A stretch of 64,000 nucleotides of DNA from Shimia sp. Alg240-R146. Lineage in GTDB: Bacteria > Pseudomonadota > Alphaproteobacteria > Rhodobacterales > Rhodobacteraceae. The notes below the pieces were generated by a model. The model saw only the letters and a list, made by a program, of their open reading frames with translations. It searched no databases and had not been told where the DNA came from. Shown here in pieces: positions 1 through 9,143 of the stretch; the first letter of the stretch is position 1, and the number at the start of each line of letters is the position of its first letter. Where the stretch lies: positions 1,798,001 to 1,862,000 of the forward strand of contig NZ_CAMZOK010000001.1 in assembly GCF_947331465.1 (NCBI RefSeq). Reading direction: 5' to 3'. Both the position numbers and the translations under genes were made by a program.

Positions 1-1070
1 TTGCAGCAGGTGGTACAGGCGGGCACATGTTTCCGGCGCAGGCATTGGCGGAGGTCATGTTGCGCAAAGGATGGCGGGTCAAACTGTCAACGGATGCGCG
101 CGGCGCCCGCTATACTGGGGGATTTCCCCATACGGTTGAGATCGAAGAAATGAGCAGCGCGACCTTTGCGCGGGGTGGCGTACTTGCCAAGCTGGCGGTG
201 CCGTTTCGCATTTTGGGCGGTGTTTTGGGAGCAATGCGCAAGATGCGCAAAGATCGCCCTGACGTGGTGGTCGGTTTTGGCGGCTATCCAACCATCCCTG
301 CCATGGGTGCGGCCTGGCTTATGAAGCTGCCGCGCATGATCCACGAGCAGAACGGCATTTTGGGGCGGGTCAATGAAGTTTTCGCCAAACGCGTAAGCGT
401 GGTGGCGTGCGGCACGTGGCCGACGACATTGCCGGACGGCGTTCAAGGGCTGCATGTGGGCAATCCGGTGCGCAAGTCAGTGATGGACCGCGCAGGGGCG
501 GGTTATATTTCCCCCGGTGATTATCCGATGTCGGTGCTAGTTATTGGCGGCAGCCAAGGTGCGCGTATTCTGAGTGACGTGGTGCCAACCGCGATCGCAG
601 GATTGCCTAAGCCGATTTTGCAAAACCTTAGGGTTAGTCATCAGGCGCGGGATGAAGATTTTGATCGTGTGACCGCTTTTTACGCTGAGCACGGAATTTC
701 CGCTGATGTGCAGCCATTCTTCACCGATGTGCCCGCACGCATGAGCGAGGCGCAGTTGGTTGTGTCGCGTTCCGGCGCCTCAAGCGTCGCGGATATCAGC
801 GTCATCGGACGGCCTTCTATTCTGATCCCATTTGCAGCGGCTGCGGGTGATCACCAGACAGCCAATGCCAAGGGCCTTTCGGAGGCCGGCGGGGCGATTG
901 TTATCCCCGAGAGCCTTTTGACGGCTGAAAGCATGACAGAACAAATGGCGCTTATTCTTGGCAGCCCTCAAGGAGCGAGCCAGATGGCGACGGCAGCTCT
1001 GAGTGCGGGCAAGCCGGATGCGACCGAGGCGCTGGTGGCGCAGGTCGAAGCGCTTGCGAACAAGGAATAA
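1..1070 (+). CDS. murG: MurG, UDP-GlcNAc transferase (5' partial)
   Basis: Transfers GlcNAc from UDP-GlcNAc to lipid I, making lipid II at the cytoplasmic face of the inner membrane. The gene starts before the window: the frame is open from base 3 and reads [12 protein letters not shown], which is the family's N-terminal glycine-rich loop, so the ATG at 27 is internal. About 355 residues are present. The donor-binding half contains GGSQGAR and, further on, [11 protein letters not shown], both typical of GT28 enzymes. It lies 4 bases before murC, at the start of the division and wall cluster. Confidence 0.96.
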   Translation, partial: AAGGTGGHMFPAQALAEVMLRKGWRVKLSTDARGARYTGGFPHTVEIEEMSSATFARGGVLAKLAVPFRILGGVLGAMRKMRKDRPDVVVGFGGYPTIPAMGAAWLMKLPRMIHEQNGILGRVNEVFAKRVSVVACGTWPTTLPDGVQGLHVGNPVRKSVMDRAGAGYISPGDYPMSVLVIGGSQGARILSDVVPTAIAGLPKPILQNLRVSHQARDEDFDRVTAFYAEHGISADVQPFFTDVPARMSEAQLVVSRSGASSVADISVIGRPSILIPFAAAAGDHQTANAKGLSEAGGAIVIPESLLTAESMTEQMALILGSPQGASQMATAALSAGKPDATEALVAQVEALANKE

Positions 1071-1074
1071 GATT

Positions 1075-2481
1075 ATGAATGCGGCGACGAAACTTCCCGG
1101 AGACGTTGGCTCCATCCATTTTGTGGGCATCGGCGGCATCGGCATGAGCGGTATTGCCGAAGTGCTGATCAACCACGGCTATCAGGTGCAGGGGTCGGAT
1201 CTGAAAACAACCAAGATCACCGAGCGTCTCGTTGGATTGGGTGCGACCGTATTTGAAGGGCAGCGCGCGGAAAACCTCGAGAATGCCGAAGTCGTGGTAA
1301 TTTCGTCTGCTATCAAACCGGGCAATCCTGAACTTGATGAGGCCCGAGCGCGTGGCCTTCCGGTGGTGCGTCGCGCCGAGATGCTGGCAGAGTTGATGCG
1401 GTTGAAATCCAACATCGCAGTGGCCGGAACGCACGGCAAGACAACCACGACTACGATGGTCGCGGCGTTGCTGGATCATGGCCATTTTGACCCCACAGTG
1501 ATTAACGGCGGCATTATTCACGCCTATGGGTCCAACGCCCGTGTTGGGGAAGGCGAATGGATGGTGGTTGAGGCGGATGAGAGCGATGGAACATTCAACC
1601 GCTTGCCCGCAACCATCGCGATTGTGACCAACATCGACCCGGAACACATGGAGCATTGGGGCACTGAAGAGGCGCTTCATCAGGGCTTTTATGATTTTGT
1701 GTCCAACATTCCGTTCTACGGGTTGGCGGTCTGTTGCACCGACGATCCTGATGTGCAGACGCTGGTTGGTAAAATCACCGACAGGCGCGTGGTGACCTTT
1801 GGATTCAATGCCCAGGCTGATGTGCGGGCAATGAACCTGACGTATAAAGCGGGTGTCGCGCATTTTGACATTCAGTTGCAGGCCGAGGGCCAGGTGATCG
1901 AAGGATGTAGCTTGCCAATGCCGGGCGATCACAACGTGTCCAATGCGCTCTCTGCTGTGGCGATTGCCCGCCATCTGGGCATGAAGCTGGATGAAATCCG
2001 TGACGCGCTGGCCGCTTTTGGTGGCGTGAATCGTCGGTTTACCAGAGTTGGTGAGGTGCTTGGTGGCGTGACCGTGATTGACGACTATGGTCACCACCCT
2101 GTGGAGATCGCCGCTGTACTAAAAGCGGCACGCCAGTCATTGGGGGAGGCTGGAGGCCGCGTGATTGCGGTGCACCAACCGCACCGTTTTACCCGCCTGC
2201 AATCCTTGTTTGAAGATTTCTGCACCTGCTTCAACGAAGCGGATGTGGTCGGCATCACAGATGTCTTCGCCGCTGGTGAGGCGCCGATTGAAGGCGCGGA
2301 CCGGGATGATTTGATTGCGGGTCTGGTGTCGCATGGTCATCGGCACACGGTCGCAATCAGCAACGAGGAAGAGCTTGCCGCAATGGTCAAAGACGTCGCG
2401 CAGCCGGGCGACATTGTTGTCTGCCTTGGCGCGGGCTCAATCAGCGGCTGGGCCAATGCGTTGCCTGAACGGCTTGCCTAA
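1075..2481 (+). CDS. murC: MurC, UDP-N-acetylmuramate--L-alanine ligase
   Basis: Cytoplasmic ATP-dependent ligase that adds L-Ala to UDP-MurNAc. The protein has 468 residues, normal for MurC. It shows the N-terminal Rossmann loop [14 protein letters not shown] (about 18-31), the ATP-binding GTHGKTTT (about 118-125) and the Mur-ligase central motifs EADESDGTF and [10 protein letters not shown]. The ATG at 1075 was chosen because [21 protein letters not shown] is the usual beginning. The frame is open further upstream but there it overlaps murG. It probably shares a transcript with murG. Confidence 0.97.
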   Translation: MNAATKLPGDVGSIHFVGIGGIGMSGIAEVLINHGYQVQGSDLKTTKITERLVGLGATVFEGQRAENLENAEVVVISSAIKPGNPELDEARARGLPVVRRAEMLAELMRLKSNIAVAGTHGKTTTTTMVAALLDHGHFDPTVINGGIIHAYGSNARVGEGEWMVVEADESDGTFNRLPATIAIVTNIDPEHMEHWGTEEALHQGFYDFVSNIPFYGLAVCCTDDPDVQTLVGKITDRRVVTFGFNAQADVRAMNLTYKAGVAHFDIQLQAEGQVIEGCSLPMPGDHNVSNALSAVAIARHLGMKLDEIRDALAAFGGVNRRFTRVGEVLGGVTVIDDYGHHPVEIAAVLKAARQSLGEAGGRVIAVHQPHRFTRLQSLFEDFCTCFNEADVVGITDVFAAGEAPIEGADRDDLIAGLVSHGHRHTVAISNEEELAAMVKDVAQPGDIVVCLGAGSISGWANALPERLA

Positions 2482-2555
2482 GGGCGGCGCGTCAAAAAAT
2501 CGCTGGAAATTTCCTGTCGTCTGGCTTCTTTTAGGGAAAAGACCAGAGGGCAGAC

Positions 2556-3761
2556 GTGTCAGAACATCTTAAACGAAGTGTGGGTTTGGGCCTGCTGACC
2601 GCTTATGGCGTCGGTGTCATGGTGGGGGCGGGCATTTACGTGCTTGTCGGCGCTGTCGCGGGAGAAGCCGGAATTTACGCGCCGTTGGCGTTTCTGCTGG
2701 CCGGATTGGTGGCTGCGCCCACGGCCCTGAGCTATGGCGAGTTGTCCGCCCGCATTCCCGAAGCTGCGGGAGAGGCCGCATTTGTTGAGAAAGCCTTTGG
2801 GTCACAAGCATTGGCGGTGCTTGTGGGGTTGGCGATTGTGGCAACAGGGGTGGTGTCGGCAGCTGCCGTTCTGCGGGGCGGGGCCGGCTATCTTTTGACG
2901 CTGGTATCGCTGCCACAGGTGGTGGCAATAGTTGGTCTGGCGATCGTTTTGATAGGTGTCGCACTTTACGGCGTTATGGAAAGTCTGGCGCTGGCGGCAG
3001 TGTTCACAGTGATTGAACTGGCGGGATTGGCGCTGGTTGTCTGGGCCGGAAGTCAGGCCTCTGTGACCACGGACTGGGCGATGGCCGAGAGCACGCCCTT
3101 TGTGGATTTGCCGTGGGGCGCGATTGGCGCCGCGGCGGTTCTGGCGTTCTTTGCCTTTATCGGCTTTGAAGACATTGTGAACATGGCGGAGGAAACCCAA
3201 CGCCCTGAGCGCAATGTGCCTTGGGCGATCATTCTGTCTCTGGGTATCACGACGGTCGTGTATGCCTTGGTGACATGGGTAACCGTACGGGTTGTGCCGA
3301 TTGCCGATCTGGCCGAAAGCGAGCGGCCATTGGTGCTGGTTTTGCAATCGCGAGGCGGTGCGAACAGTGGGACGGTTTTGGCGGCAATTGCGGTGTTTGC
3401 AGCGCTCAACGGTGTGCTGGCACAGATCGTCATGGCCAGTCGTGTGTTGTTTGGCCTTGGTCGCAGGACACAGCTTTTGGCGATGTTTTATCATGTACAC
3501 CCGCAACGTGGCACACCGTATGTTGCGACCTTGCTGGTCGGCGGCCTTGTCATCCTGGCGGCAATGAGCGCAAATGTCTCAGCACTTGCGGAGATCACGT
3601 CGATCATTTTGCTGACAGCATTTGTGGTGATGAACGCCGCCCTGATCTTACTTAAACTGCGCAGCCCGGAGGCGCCTTTTCGGGTGCATATGGCGGTGCC
3701 AGTCACGGGAATGGCGCTCGCCTTAGGCGCTTTGGGGCTTTATTTGGGGGTATTCGGATGA
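2556..3761 (+). CDS. APC-superfamily amino acid permease
   Basis: Polytopic inner-membrane protein of 401 residues with about 11-12 hydrophobic segments. The N-terminal stretch GVGVMVGAGIYVLVG is the glycine-rich first-helix motif of the APC amino acid/polyamine/cation transporters, and GFEDIVNMAEE in the middle matches the TM6 region of this superfamily. Translation starts at GTG 2556. Its stop overlaps the start of the following DUF2484 gene by 4 bases (ATGA). Its place between murC and murB is unusual; it may move an amino acid or amine, but the substrate cannot be read from sequence. Confidence 0.85.
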   Translation: MSEHLKRSVGLGLLTAYGVGVMVGAGIYVLVGAVAGEAGIYAPLAFLLAGLVAAPTALSYGELSARIPEAAGEAAFVEKAFGSQALAVLVGLAIVATGVVSAAAVLRGGAGYLLTLVSLPQVVAIVGLAIVLIGVALYGVMESLALAAVFTVIELAGLALVVWAGSQASVTTDWAMAESTPFVDLPWGAIGAAAVLAFFAFIGFEDIVNMAEETQRPERNVPWAIILSLGITTVVYALVTWVTVRVVPIADLAESERPLVLVLQSRGGANSGTVLAAIAVFAALNGVLAQIVMASRVLFGLGRRTQLLAMFYHVHPQRGTPYVATLLVGGLVILAAMSANVSALAEITSIILLTAFVVMNAALILLKLRSPEAPFRVHMAVPVTGMALALGALGLYLGVFG

Positions 3762-4015
3762 GCTTATCACTGGTTTTGGCATGTTTCTGGGTGCTGGCGG
3801 CCACGGGCGTCGCGATGCTGCCGATGCGACGGCAGTATGTGCCTGGCGTTGCGCTGCTTTTGGCAGCGCCGGTTTTGATAGGCGTGATCTGGTATGAGCA
3901 CGGCATGTGGATCGGGGGTGCGGCCTTGTTCGGCTTTGTCTCGATGTTTCGCAGGCCATTGATGTTCTTTGGCCGCAAAGCCCTGGGTTTGCCAACGGAA
4001 GACATCCCGAAATGA
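3758..4015 (+). CDS. DUF2484 family small membrane protein, copy 1
   Basis: An 85-residue protein with two or three hydrophobic segments and a short basic tail. I recognise it as the DUF2484 family, which in Rhodobacterales is typically found between murC and murB and is sometimes mislabelled as a Mur ligase because of that position. No catalytic motif is visible. It overlaps the permease stop and the next gene's start, both by 4 bases, so these four small genes are translationally coupled. The role is unknown; a link to wall synthesis is inferred from position only. Confidence 0.8.
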   Translation: MSLSLVLACFWVLAATGVAMLPMRRQYVPGVALLLAAPVLIGVIWYEHGMWIGGAALFGFVSMFRRPLMFFGRKALGLPTEDIPK

Positions 4016-4257
4016 CGCTGTCGTTGGCATTGGCCTGTGTCTGGCTCGTGGTGGCCAATTTTCGCGCGATGTTTCCGAGCAAGGACCATCTGTGGCGCTT
4101 TGCATATGTCATGATCGCGATTGCAGTGCCCATTCTGATTGGTGTTTATGTGCAAAACGGGCCATGGATTGCATTGATCCTGTTGATAATGGGCGGTTGG
4201 GTTATGCGTTGGCCGGTTTACTATCTTTGGCTCTGGATCAAGAAAAGGGTGACCTGA
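4012..4257 (+). CDS. DUF2484 family small membrane protein, copy 2
   Basis: An 81-residue membrane protein starting MTLSLALACVWLVVANFRAM, clearly a relative of the preceding one (MSLSLVLACFWVLAATGVAM). Both share a later IGV...NG/HG-W-I-(G/A) segment and a closing hydrophobic stretch. The start at 4012 overlaps the previous stop as ATGA, and its own stop overlaps the next ATG at 4257 by one base. It looks like a diverged tandem duplication. Function unknown. Confidence 0.75.
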   Translation: MTLSLALACVWLVVANFRAMFPSKDHLWRFAYVMIAIAVPILIGVYVQNGPWIALILLIMGGWVMRWPVYYLWLWIKKRVT

Positions 4258-4565
4258 TGCTGGATCTGGCTTTGGCGCTGAGTGCGCTGATCTGGTTTTG
4301 CGTGTTTCTGTTTCCGGTGTACGGCTTTGTGGCGGGCCGGCGGGACAGGCAAGAACATCTCAAGCGCGCACAGGGGATATTGTTGAGCCTTGTTGGCTTG
4401 TTGGTGCTGTTTGATCTGACGTTGGGCGTCATGGTGACTGAGACCGAGATGGTAGAGCTGGAACGGTTGCGCAGCTATCGCTGGTGGATGCTAGGCGCGG
4501 TTGCGGTGTCATTGGCCTGCGCGTGGACCTTGTTCAAGGTGGCCCACAAAGCGCGCGCGACCTAA
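4257..4565 (+). CDS. Small hypothetical membrane protein
   Basis: A 102-residue protein with three predicted membrane segments (about 4-24, 40-60 and 74-94) separated by charged loops (RRDRQEHLKR and ETEMVELERLRSYR). The ATG overlaps the previous stop by one base (TGATG), indicating coupling. I do not recognise a family. Its place in the murC-murB interval with the DUF2484 pair suggests an envelope function, but this is inference. Confidence 0.65.
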   Translation: MLDLALALSALIWFCVFLFPVYGFVAGRRDRQEHLKRAQGILLSLVGLLVLFDLTLGVMVTETEMVELERLRSYRWWMLGAVAVSLACAWTLFKVAHKARAT

Positions 4566-4634
4566 GCAGTCGGTGGCTTGCCCAAGGACGCATGCTTCGG
4601 TATCGCTGTGCCTGAGATTTGAAGGAATTTTGCC

Positions 4635-5561
4635 ATGACAGCCATGCCTCAGACACGTGGAAAGCTAACTGAGAACCGTGCGTTGTCGGATTTGACGTGG
4701 CTGCGCGTGGGCGGGCCGGCGGATTATCTGTTTCAGCCAGTGGACATTGAGGATCTGGCGGCGTTCTTGAGGGCCTTGCCGGAAGATGTGGCTGTATTTC
4801 CGATGGGGGTGGGCAGCAACCTGATCGTGCGCGATGGCGGTTTGCGGGCCGTGGTGATCCGTCTGGGGCGCGGATTTAATGGCATCGACATAAAGGACAA
4901 CCGCGTGCGGGCAGGCGCGGCAGCACTGGATGCGCATGTGGCGCGCAAGGCCGCGACGGCGGGCGTGGATTTGACTTTCCTGCGCACCATTCCCGGCGCA
5001 GTGGGCGGGGCCGTGCGGATGAACGCGGGATGTTACGGCGCCTATACCGCAGACGTGTTTGTTGAGGCGACGGCTGTGACGCGACAAGGTGAGGTCGTCA
5101 CGCTGACGGCTGAGGATTTGATGTTTCAGTATCGCCAGACTGAATTGCCCGAAGGATGGGTTTTGGTTGAAGCGGTGTTTGAGGGACCAGATGGCGACGC
5201 GACCGAGCTTGAGGCGCGTATGGCCGATCAATTGGCGAAACGCGATGCGAGCCAACCAACAAAAGAACGCAGCGCCGGCAGCACATTTCGCAATCCGGCC
5301 GGGTTCAGCTCGACCGGTAAGGCCGATGATGTGCATGATTTGAAAGCATGGAAGGTCATCGATGACGCCGGAATGCGCGGTGCCAGAGTCGGCGGCGCGC
5401 AGATGAGCGAGATGCATTCCAACTTTATGATAAATGCAAAGGATGCAACTGCCGCCGATTTGGAAAATCTGGGGGAGGAAGTGCGAAAAAGGGTTTTCCA
5501 AAACAGTGGAATAGAGCTACAGTGGGAAATTATGCGCGTAGGCGAAAAGTCGACGTCATAA
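4635..5561 (+). CDS. murB: MurB, UDP-N-acetylenolpyruvoylglucosamine reductase
   Basis: FAD- and NADPH-dependent reductase that makes UDP-MurNAc in the cytoplasm. The 308-residue protein has [14 protein letters not shown] near the N-terminus, the FAD-binding [14 protein letters not shown] (about 56-69), [17 protein letters not shown], and the C-terminal [10 protein letters not shown] with the catalytic serine region. This is a type I/IIa-like MurB of ordinary length. Start ATG 4635 follows GAAGGAATTTTGCC, an acceptable ribosome binding site. Confidence 0.96.
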   Translation: MTAMPQTRGKLTENRALSDLTWLRVGGPADYLFQPVDIEDLAAFLRALPEDVAVFPMGVGSNLIVRDGGLRAVVIRLGRGFNGIDIKDNRVRAGAAALDAHVARKAATAGVDLTFLRTIPGAVGGAVRMNAGCYGAYTADVFVEATAVTRQGEVVTLTAEDLMFQYRQTELPEGWVLVEAVFEGPDGDATELEARMADQLAKRDASQPTKERSAGSTFRNPAGFSSTGKADDVHDLKAWKVIDDAGMRGARVGGAQMSEMHSNFMINAKDATAADLENLGEEVRKRVFQNSGIELQWEIMRVGEKSTS

Positions 5562-5685
5562 TAGCCAAACTGACCCGGCGGCAGGCAAAAATACAGCTGG
5601 GCAGTGAACGCAGGTAACGGGCAAAACGCCCCAAACAACAAGAGCCAGACAAAAATCGGCTCGGGACATTGAGGCACATAGGGTT

Positions 5686-6600
5686 ATGTCGAGCAGGACA
5701 AGCCCCAAAGTTGCGGTATTAATGGGCGGACCTTCGGCTGAACGCGAAGTGTCGTTGTCCACTGGGCGTGAATGCGCGGCCGCACTACGGGAAGCAGGCT
5801 ATGAAGTGGTCGAGGTCGATGCAGGCCCCGATCTAGTAGTGCGCCTTGGCGAAGTTTCTCCGGATGTTGTGTTTAATGCCTTGCATGGCCGTTGGGGTGA
5901 AGACGGTTGCGTGCAAGGTCTGCTAGAATGGCAGAGAATTCCTTATTCGCATTCCGGTGTGCTGGCATCCGCTGTGGCGATGGACAAGCAGCGCTCCAAG
6001 GATGTGTTCAAGCAGGCCGGACTGCCGGTGGTCGAAAGCGTGATTGCGGCGAAGGCCGATGTGTCCGCGCGCCACGTGATGGCGCCGCCCTATGTGGTCA
6101 AGCCCAACAATGAAGGCAGTTCGGTTGGCATATATATTGTCAACGATGGCGCCAATACGCCGCCGCAGCTGGCGGACAGTATGCCCGATGAGGTCATGGT
6201 GGAAACCTATGCGCCGGGGCGGGAGTTGACGACAACCGTGATGGGAGACCGCGCGCTTGGCGTGACCGATATTATTACGGACGGTTGGTACGATTATGAT
6301 GCGAAATACGCCGAAGGCGGGTCGCGGCACGAAATTCCGGCCAATGTTCCACAAGACATTTATGACGCCTGCATGGACTATGCGCTTCGGGCGCATGCGG
6401 TCCTTGGGTGTCGCGGTGTCTCGCGCACCGATTTCCGCTGGGACGAAGCCCGTGGGTTGGATGGCTTGATTATCCTTGAGACTAACACGCAGCCGGGCAT
6501 GACCCCGACATCTTTGTCGCCTGAGCAAGCCGAACATGCGGGCATCACCTTTCCTGAGTTTTGCAGCTGGATTGTGGAGGACGCGTCATGCGACAGGTGA
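5686..6600 (+). CDS. ddl: D-alanine--D-alanine ligase
   Basis: ATP-grasp ligase that makes the D-Ala-D-Ala dipeptide for peptidoglycan. The protein has 304 residues. It has VLMGGPSAEREVSLSTG at the N-terminus, NALHGRWGEDGCVQG, the ATP-grasp PYVVKPNNEGSSVG and the C-terminal ILETNTQPGMTPTSL with the metal-binding Glu and Asn. The 124 bases between murB and this gene hold no reading frame that I can support. The 3' end overlaps ftsQ by 13 bases. Confidence 0.96.
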   Translation: MSSRTSPKVAVLMGGPSAEREVSLSTGRECAAALREAGYEVVEVDAGPDLVVRLGEVSPDVVFNALHGRWGEDGCVQGLLEWQRIPYSHSGVLASAVAMDKQRSKDVFKQAGLPVVESVIAAKADVSARHVMAPPYVVKPNNEGSSVGIYIVNDGANTPPQLADSMPDEVMVETYAPGRELTTTVMGDRALGVTDIITDGWYDYDAKYAEGGSRHEIPANVPQDIYDACMDYALRAHAVLGCRGVSRTDFRWDEARGLDGLIILETNTQPGMTPTSLSPEQAEHAGITFPEFCSWIVEDASCDR

Positions 6601-7457
6601 CGGGCCGCGCCGATCCGGCGCCATCGCGCTGGAAATACCGTATGGAGCGGCTGTTTCTGACGCCATTGTTCCGACTGGCCTTGCGCACGGTGTTGCCGTT
6701 TGCGCTGGCGATGGGGGCGGTCTTTTGGTGGCTGTCTGACGAGGGGCGGCGTGAGCACCTAAATCTGGCAGTGGTCGAGTTTCGCCGCGAATTGGCGACG
6801 CGGCCTGAGTTTATGGTCAAGGCAATGGCGATTGACGGGGCTTCTGAAGGCACCGCTGAGGATATCCGCGAAATCCTTTCGCTGGATTTTCCTGTCTCCA
6901 GTTTTGATTTGGAGTTGCCGCAAATCCAAGAGCGCGCGGAAGAGTTGCCTGCGGTTGCTAAGGTCGCCGTGCGGGTCCGTCCGGGTGGGATTTTGCAGTT
7001 CAATGTTGTGGAGCGTACCCCGATTGCATTGTGGCGCACACATCACGGGCTGGCGCTGGTTGATATCGACGGGCATGTGACTGCTCCGATGGTCGCAATG
7101 TTGGATCACCCGACAAAGCCCTTGATTGCCGGTGACGGTGGCGACGGCCATGTCGCCGAAGCGATGCAGTTGTTCGCGGCGGCAAAACCTTTGGGCGCAC
7201 GGGTGATTGGTTTGGTGCGTGTGGGCGAGCGGCGCTGGGATCTCGTGCTGGATCGACAGCAGCGCATCCTTTTGCCGGAGACGGGCGCAGTTCAGGCGTT
7301 GGAGCGGGTGATTGCCCTGAACGGAGCACACGACATGTTTGAGCGCGACTTGATGGTGGTGGACATGCGGCTTTCGGCGCGGCCGACGATCCGCCTGACG
7401 CAAAACGCAATAGAAGAATGGTGGCGCATCAGCCAGATCTCCGTGGAGAAAAATTGA
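6588..7457 (+). CDS. ftsQ: FtsQ, cell division protein
   Basis: Single-pass (type II) inner-membrane divisome protein. The 289-residue protein has a basic cytoplasmic N-terminus, one membrane segment (about 29-46), then a periplasmic POTRA-like region (DFPVSSFDLELPQIQERAEE, then VAKVAVRVRPGGILQFNVVE) and the FtsQ domain containing RTPIALWRTHHGLALVD. ATG 6588 was chosen because the encoded start is basic and the overlap with ddl is short. Position between ddl and ftsA agrees. Confidence 0.93.
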   Translation: MRQVTGRADPAPSRWKYRMERLFLTPLFRLALRTVLPFALAMGAVFWWLSDEGRREHLNLAVVEFRRELATRPEFMVKAMAIDGASEGTAEDIREILSLDFPVSSFDLELPQIQERAEELPAVAKVAVRVRPGGILQFNVVERTPIALWRTHHGLALVDIDGHVTAPMVAMLDHPTKPLIAGDGGDGHVAEAMQLFAAAKPLGARVIGLVRVGERRWDLVLDRQQRILLPETGAVQALERVIALNGAHDMFERDLMVVDMRLSARPTIRLTQNAIEEWWRISQISVEKN

Positions 7458-7458
7458 G

Positions 7459-8793
7459 ATGACAGAGCTTTATGAATCCCAACGTGCAATGCGCAACATG
7501 CGCAAAGCGGCGATGCAGCGCGGCGTGGTGGCGGTGTTGGATGTGGGCAGTTCAAAGATCGCCTGTCTGGTTTTGCGGTTTGACGGTACTGATCGCGCAG
7601 CGAGCGCCGATGGCATCGGCTCGATGGCCGGTCAAAGCGGGTTTCGGGTGATTGGGGCCGCGACCACGCGGTCTCGGGGCGTACGCTTTGGTGAAATCAG
7701 CGCGATGCAGGAAACGGAACGCGCCATTCGCACCGCTGTTCAAGCGGCGCAGAAGATGGCGAAGATCCGTGTCGATCACGTGATTGCCTGTTTTTCCGGC
7801 GCGGAGCCGCGGTCTTATGGTCTGGACGGCAGTGTCGAGGTTGAAGCGGACGTGGTGTCTGAGCAGGACGTGGCACGCGTATTGGCAGCGTGTGAGGTTC
7901 CGGAATACGGAGCGGGGCGCGACGTGCTGCACGCGCAGCCGGTGAATTTCGCGTTGGACCACCGTTCAGGGTTGGGCGATCCGCGCGGGCAGGTGGGGCA
8001 GAGACTCACCGCGGATATGCACATGTTGACGGTTGATGAGGCCGCCATCGACAATCTGGCCTACTGCGTGAAGCGCTGCGATCTTGAACTCGCGGGCATT
8101 GCCAGCTCGGCCTATGTGTCGGGCATGTCGGGGCTGGTCGAGGACGAGCAAGAACTTGGCGCGGCGTGTATCGACATGGGCGGTGGGGCGACAAGCCTGT
8201 CGATATTCATGAAGAAACATATGATCTATGCCGACACGGTGCGCATGGGCGGTGAGCATGTCACCAGCGACATTTCGATGGGGCTTCAGGTGCCCACGGC
8301 AACAGCGGAGCGCATCAAGACGTTTTACGGCGGGGTGCATGCCACGGGTATGGATGATCGCGAAATGATCGACCTTGAAGGCGACACGGGCGATTGGGAG
8401 CACGATCGCCGCTCGGTCAGCCGCGCGGAGTTGATTGGCATCATGCGCCCTCGTGTCGAGGAGATCCTCGAAGAAGTGCGCGCGCGGTTGGACATCGCGG
8501 GATTTGAACATTTGCCAAGCCAGCAGATCGTGCTGACTGGCGGCGGCAGCCAGATCCCCGGACTGGACGGATTGGCGTCCAAAATTCTCGGACAGCAAGT
8601 GCGACTTGGGCGTCCGATGCGGGTGCATGGTCTGCCGCAAGCCGCGACCGGACCCGCATTTGCGAGCGCGGTGGGCATGTGCCTGTTTGCGACCCACCCG
8701 CAGGACGAATGGTGGGATTTCGATCTGCCAGTCGAGCGCTATCCGGTGCGCTCTCTCAAGCGGGCAGTGAAATGGTTCAAGGACAATTGGTGA
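7459..8793 (+). CDS. ftsA: FtsA, actin-like cell division protein
   Basis: Actin-fold ATPase that tethers FtsZ to the membrane. The 444-residue protein has VAVLDVGSSKIACLVLR as its phosphate-1 motif (about 23-39), the SHS2-type insert (VIGAATTRSRGVRFGEI), CIDMGGGATSLSIF as phosphate 2, VLTGGGSQIPGL as the adenosine motif, and a C-terminal amphipathic basic helix (SLKRAVKWFKDNW) for membrane binding. It begins 1 base after the ftsQ stop. Confidence 0.96.
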   Translation: MTELYESQRAMRNMRKAAMQRGVVAVLDVGSSKIACLVLRFDGTDRAASADGIGSMAGQSGFRVIGAATTRSRGVRFGEISAMQETERAIRTAVQAAQKMAKIRVDHVIACFSGAEPRSYGLDGSVEVEADVVSEQDVARVLAACEVPEYGAGRDVLHAQPVNFALDHRSGLGDPRGQVGQRLTADMHMLTVDEAAIDNLAYCVKRCDLELAGIASSAYVSGMSGLVEDEQELGAACIDMGGGATSLSIFMKKHMIYADTVRMGGEHVTSDISMGLQVPTATAERIKTFYGGVHATGMDDREMIDLEGDTGDWEHDRRSVSRAELIGIMRPRVEEILEEVRARLDIAGFEHLPSQQIVLTGGGSQIPGLDGLASKILGQQVRLGRPMRVHGLPQAATGPAFASAVGMCLFATHPQDEWWDFDLPVERYPVRSLKRAVKWFKDNW

Positions 8794-9143
8794 GAGTGCA
8801 TTTTCGGGGGTGACGCCGACTCGCCTGTGGGTTAATCTGTGGATAACTGTGCAAAAGCACAGGTACGCGGGCCGAGCAGTGGCCTCCAAATGTGACTAGT
8901 TTCTTCTTCTGCGAGTAGTATTTTCCGCGGACTGTTTTTTGCGTCTTGTGTGCAGAGGTCCGCGATCCCCCAAATCTGCCAAAATTGGCGAAATACCGCG
9001 AATTTTGCGGTTTTTTGGCCCACATTTTGTGTTGAATTGCGCTTTTGGGGATGACGGTTCCCGAAAGCGTGGGTAATAATATTCGTTGAGAAGGCAGAAT
9101 AATTTCCTGCGAATGCGGGGACAACAAACAGGCGGACAGTTTT
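8794..9143 (+). promoter_or_regulatory. ftsA-ftsZ intergenic region, probable ftsZ control region
   Basis: This 350-base stretch has no convincing gene. It holds a perfect DnaA box (8838-8846), an inverted repeat CGCGGAC/GTCCGCG (8926-8932 and 8958-8964), and a short GC hairpin followed by six T (8995-9016: ACCGC, 7-base loop, GCGGT) that may act as a weak terminator after ftsA. The rest, upstream of the ATG at 9144, is AT-rich and likely carries the ftsZ promoter. Opposite-strand open frames here are shadows of ftsZ. Confidence 0.5.
8838..8846 (-). promoter_or_regulatory. DnaA box (TGTGGATAA) upstream of ftsZ
   Basis: Exact reverse complement of the 9-mer TTATCCACA, the strong DnaA box. It lies 298 bases before the ftsZ start. 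Control of ftsZ by DnaA is described in Caulobacter; its use here is inferred. Confidence 0.5.

Noticed and set aside
952..2097. 381-codon minus-strand frame opposite murC
   Set aside because: Antisense shadow of murC; no family resemblance and atypical residue composition.
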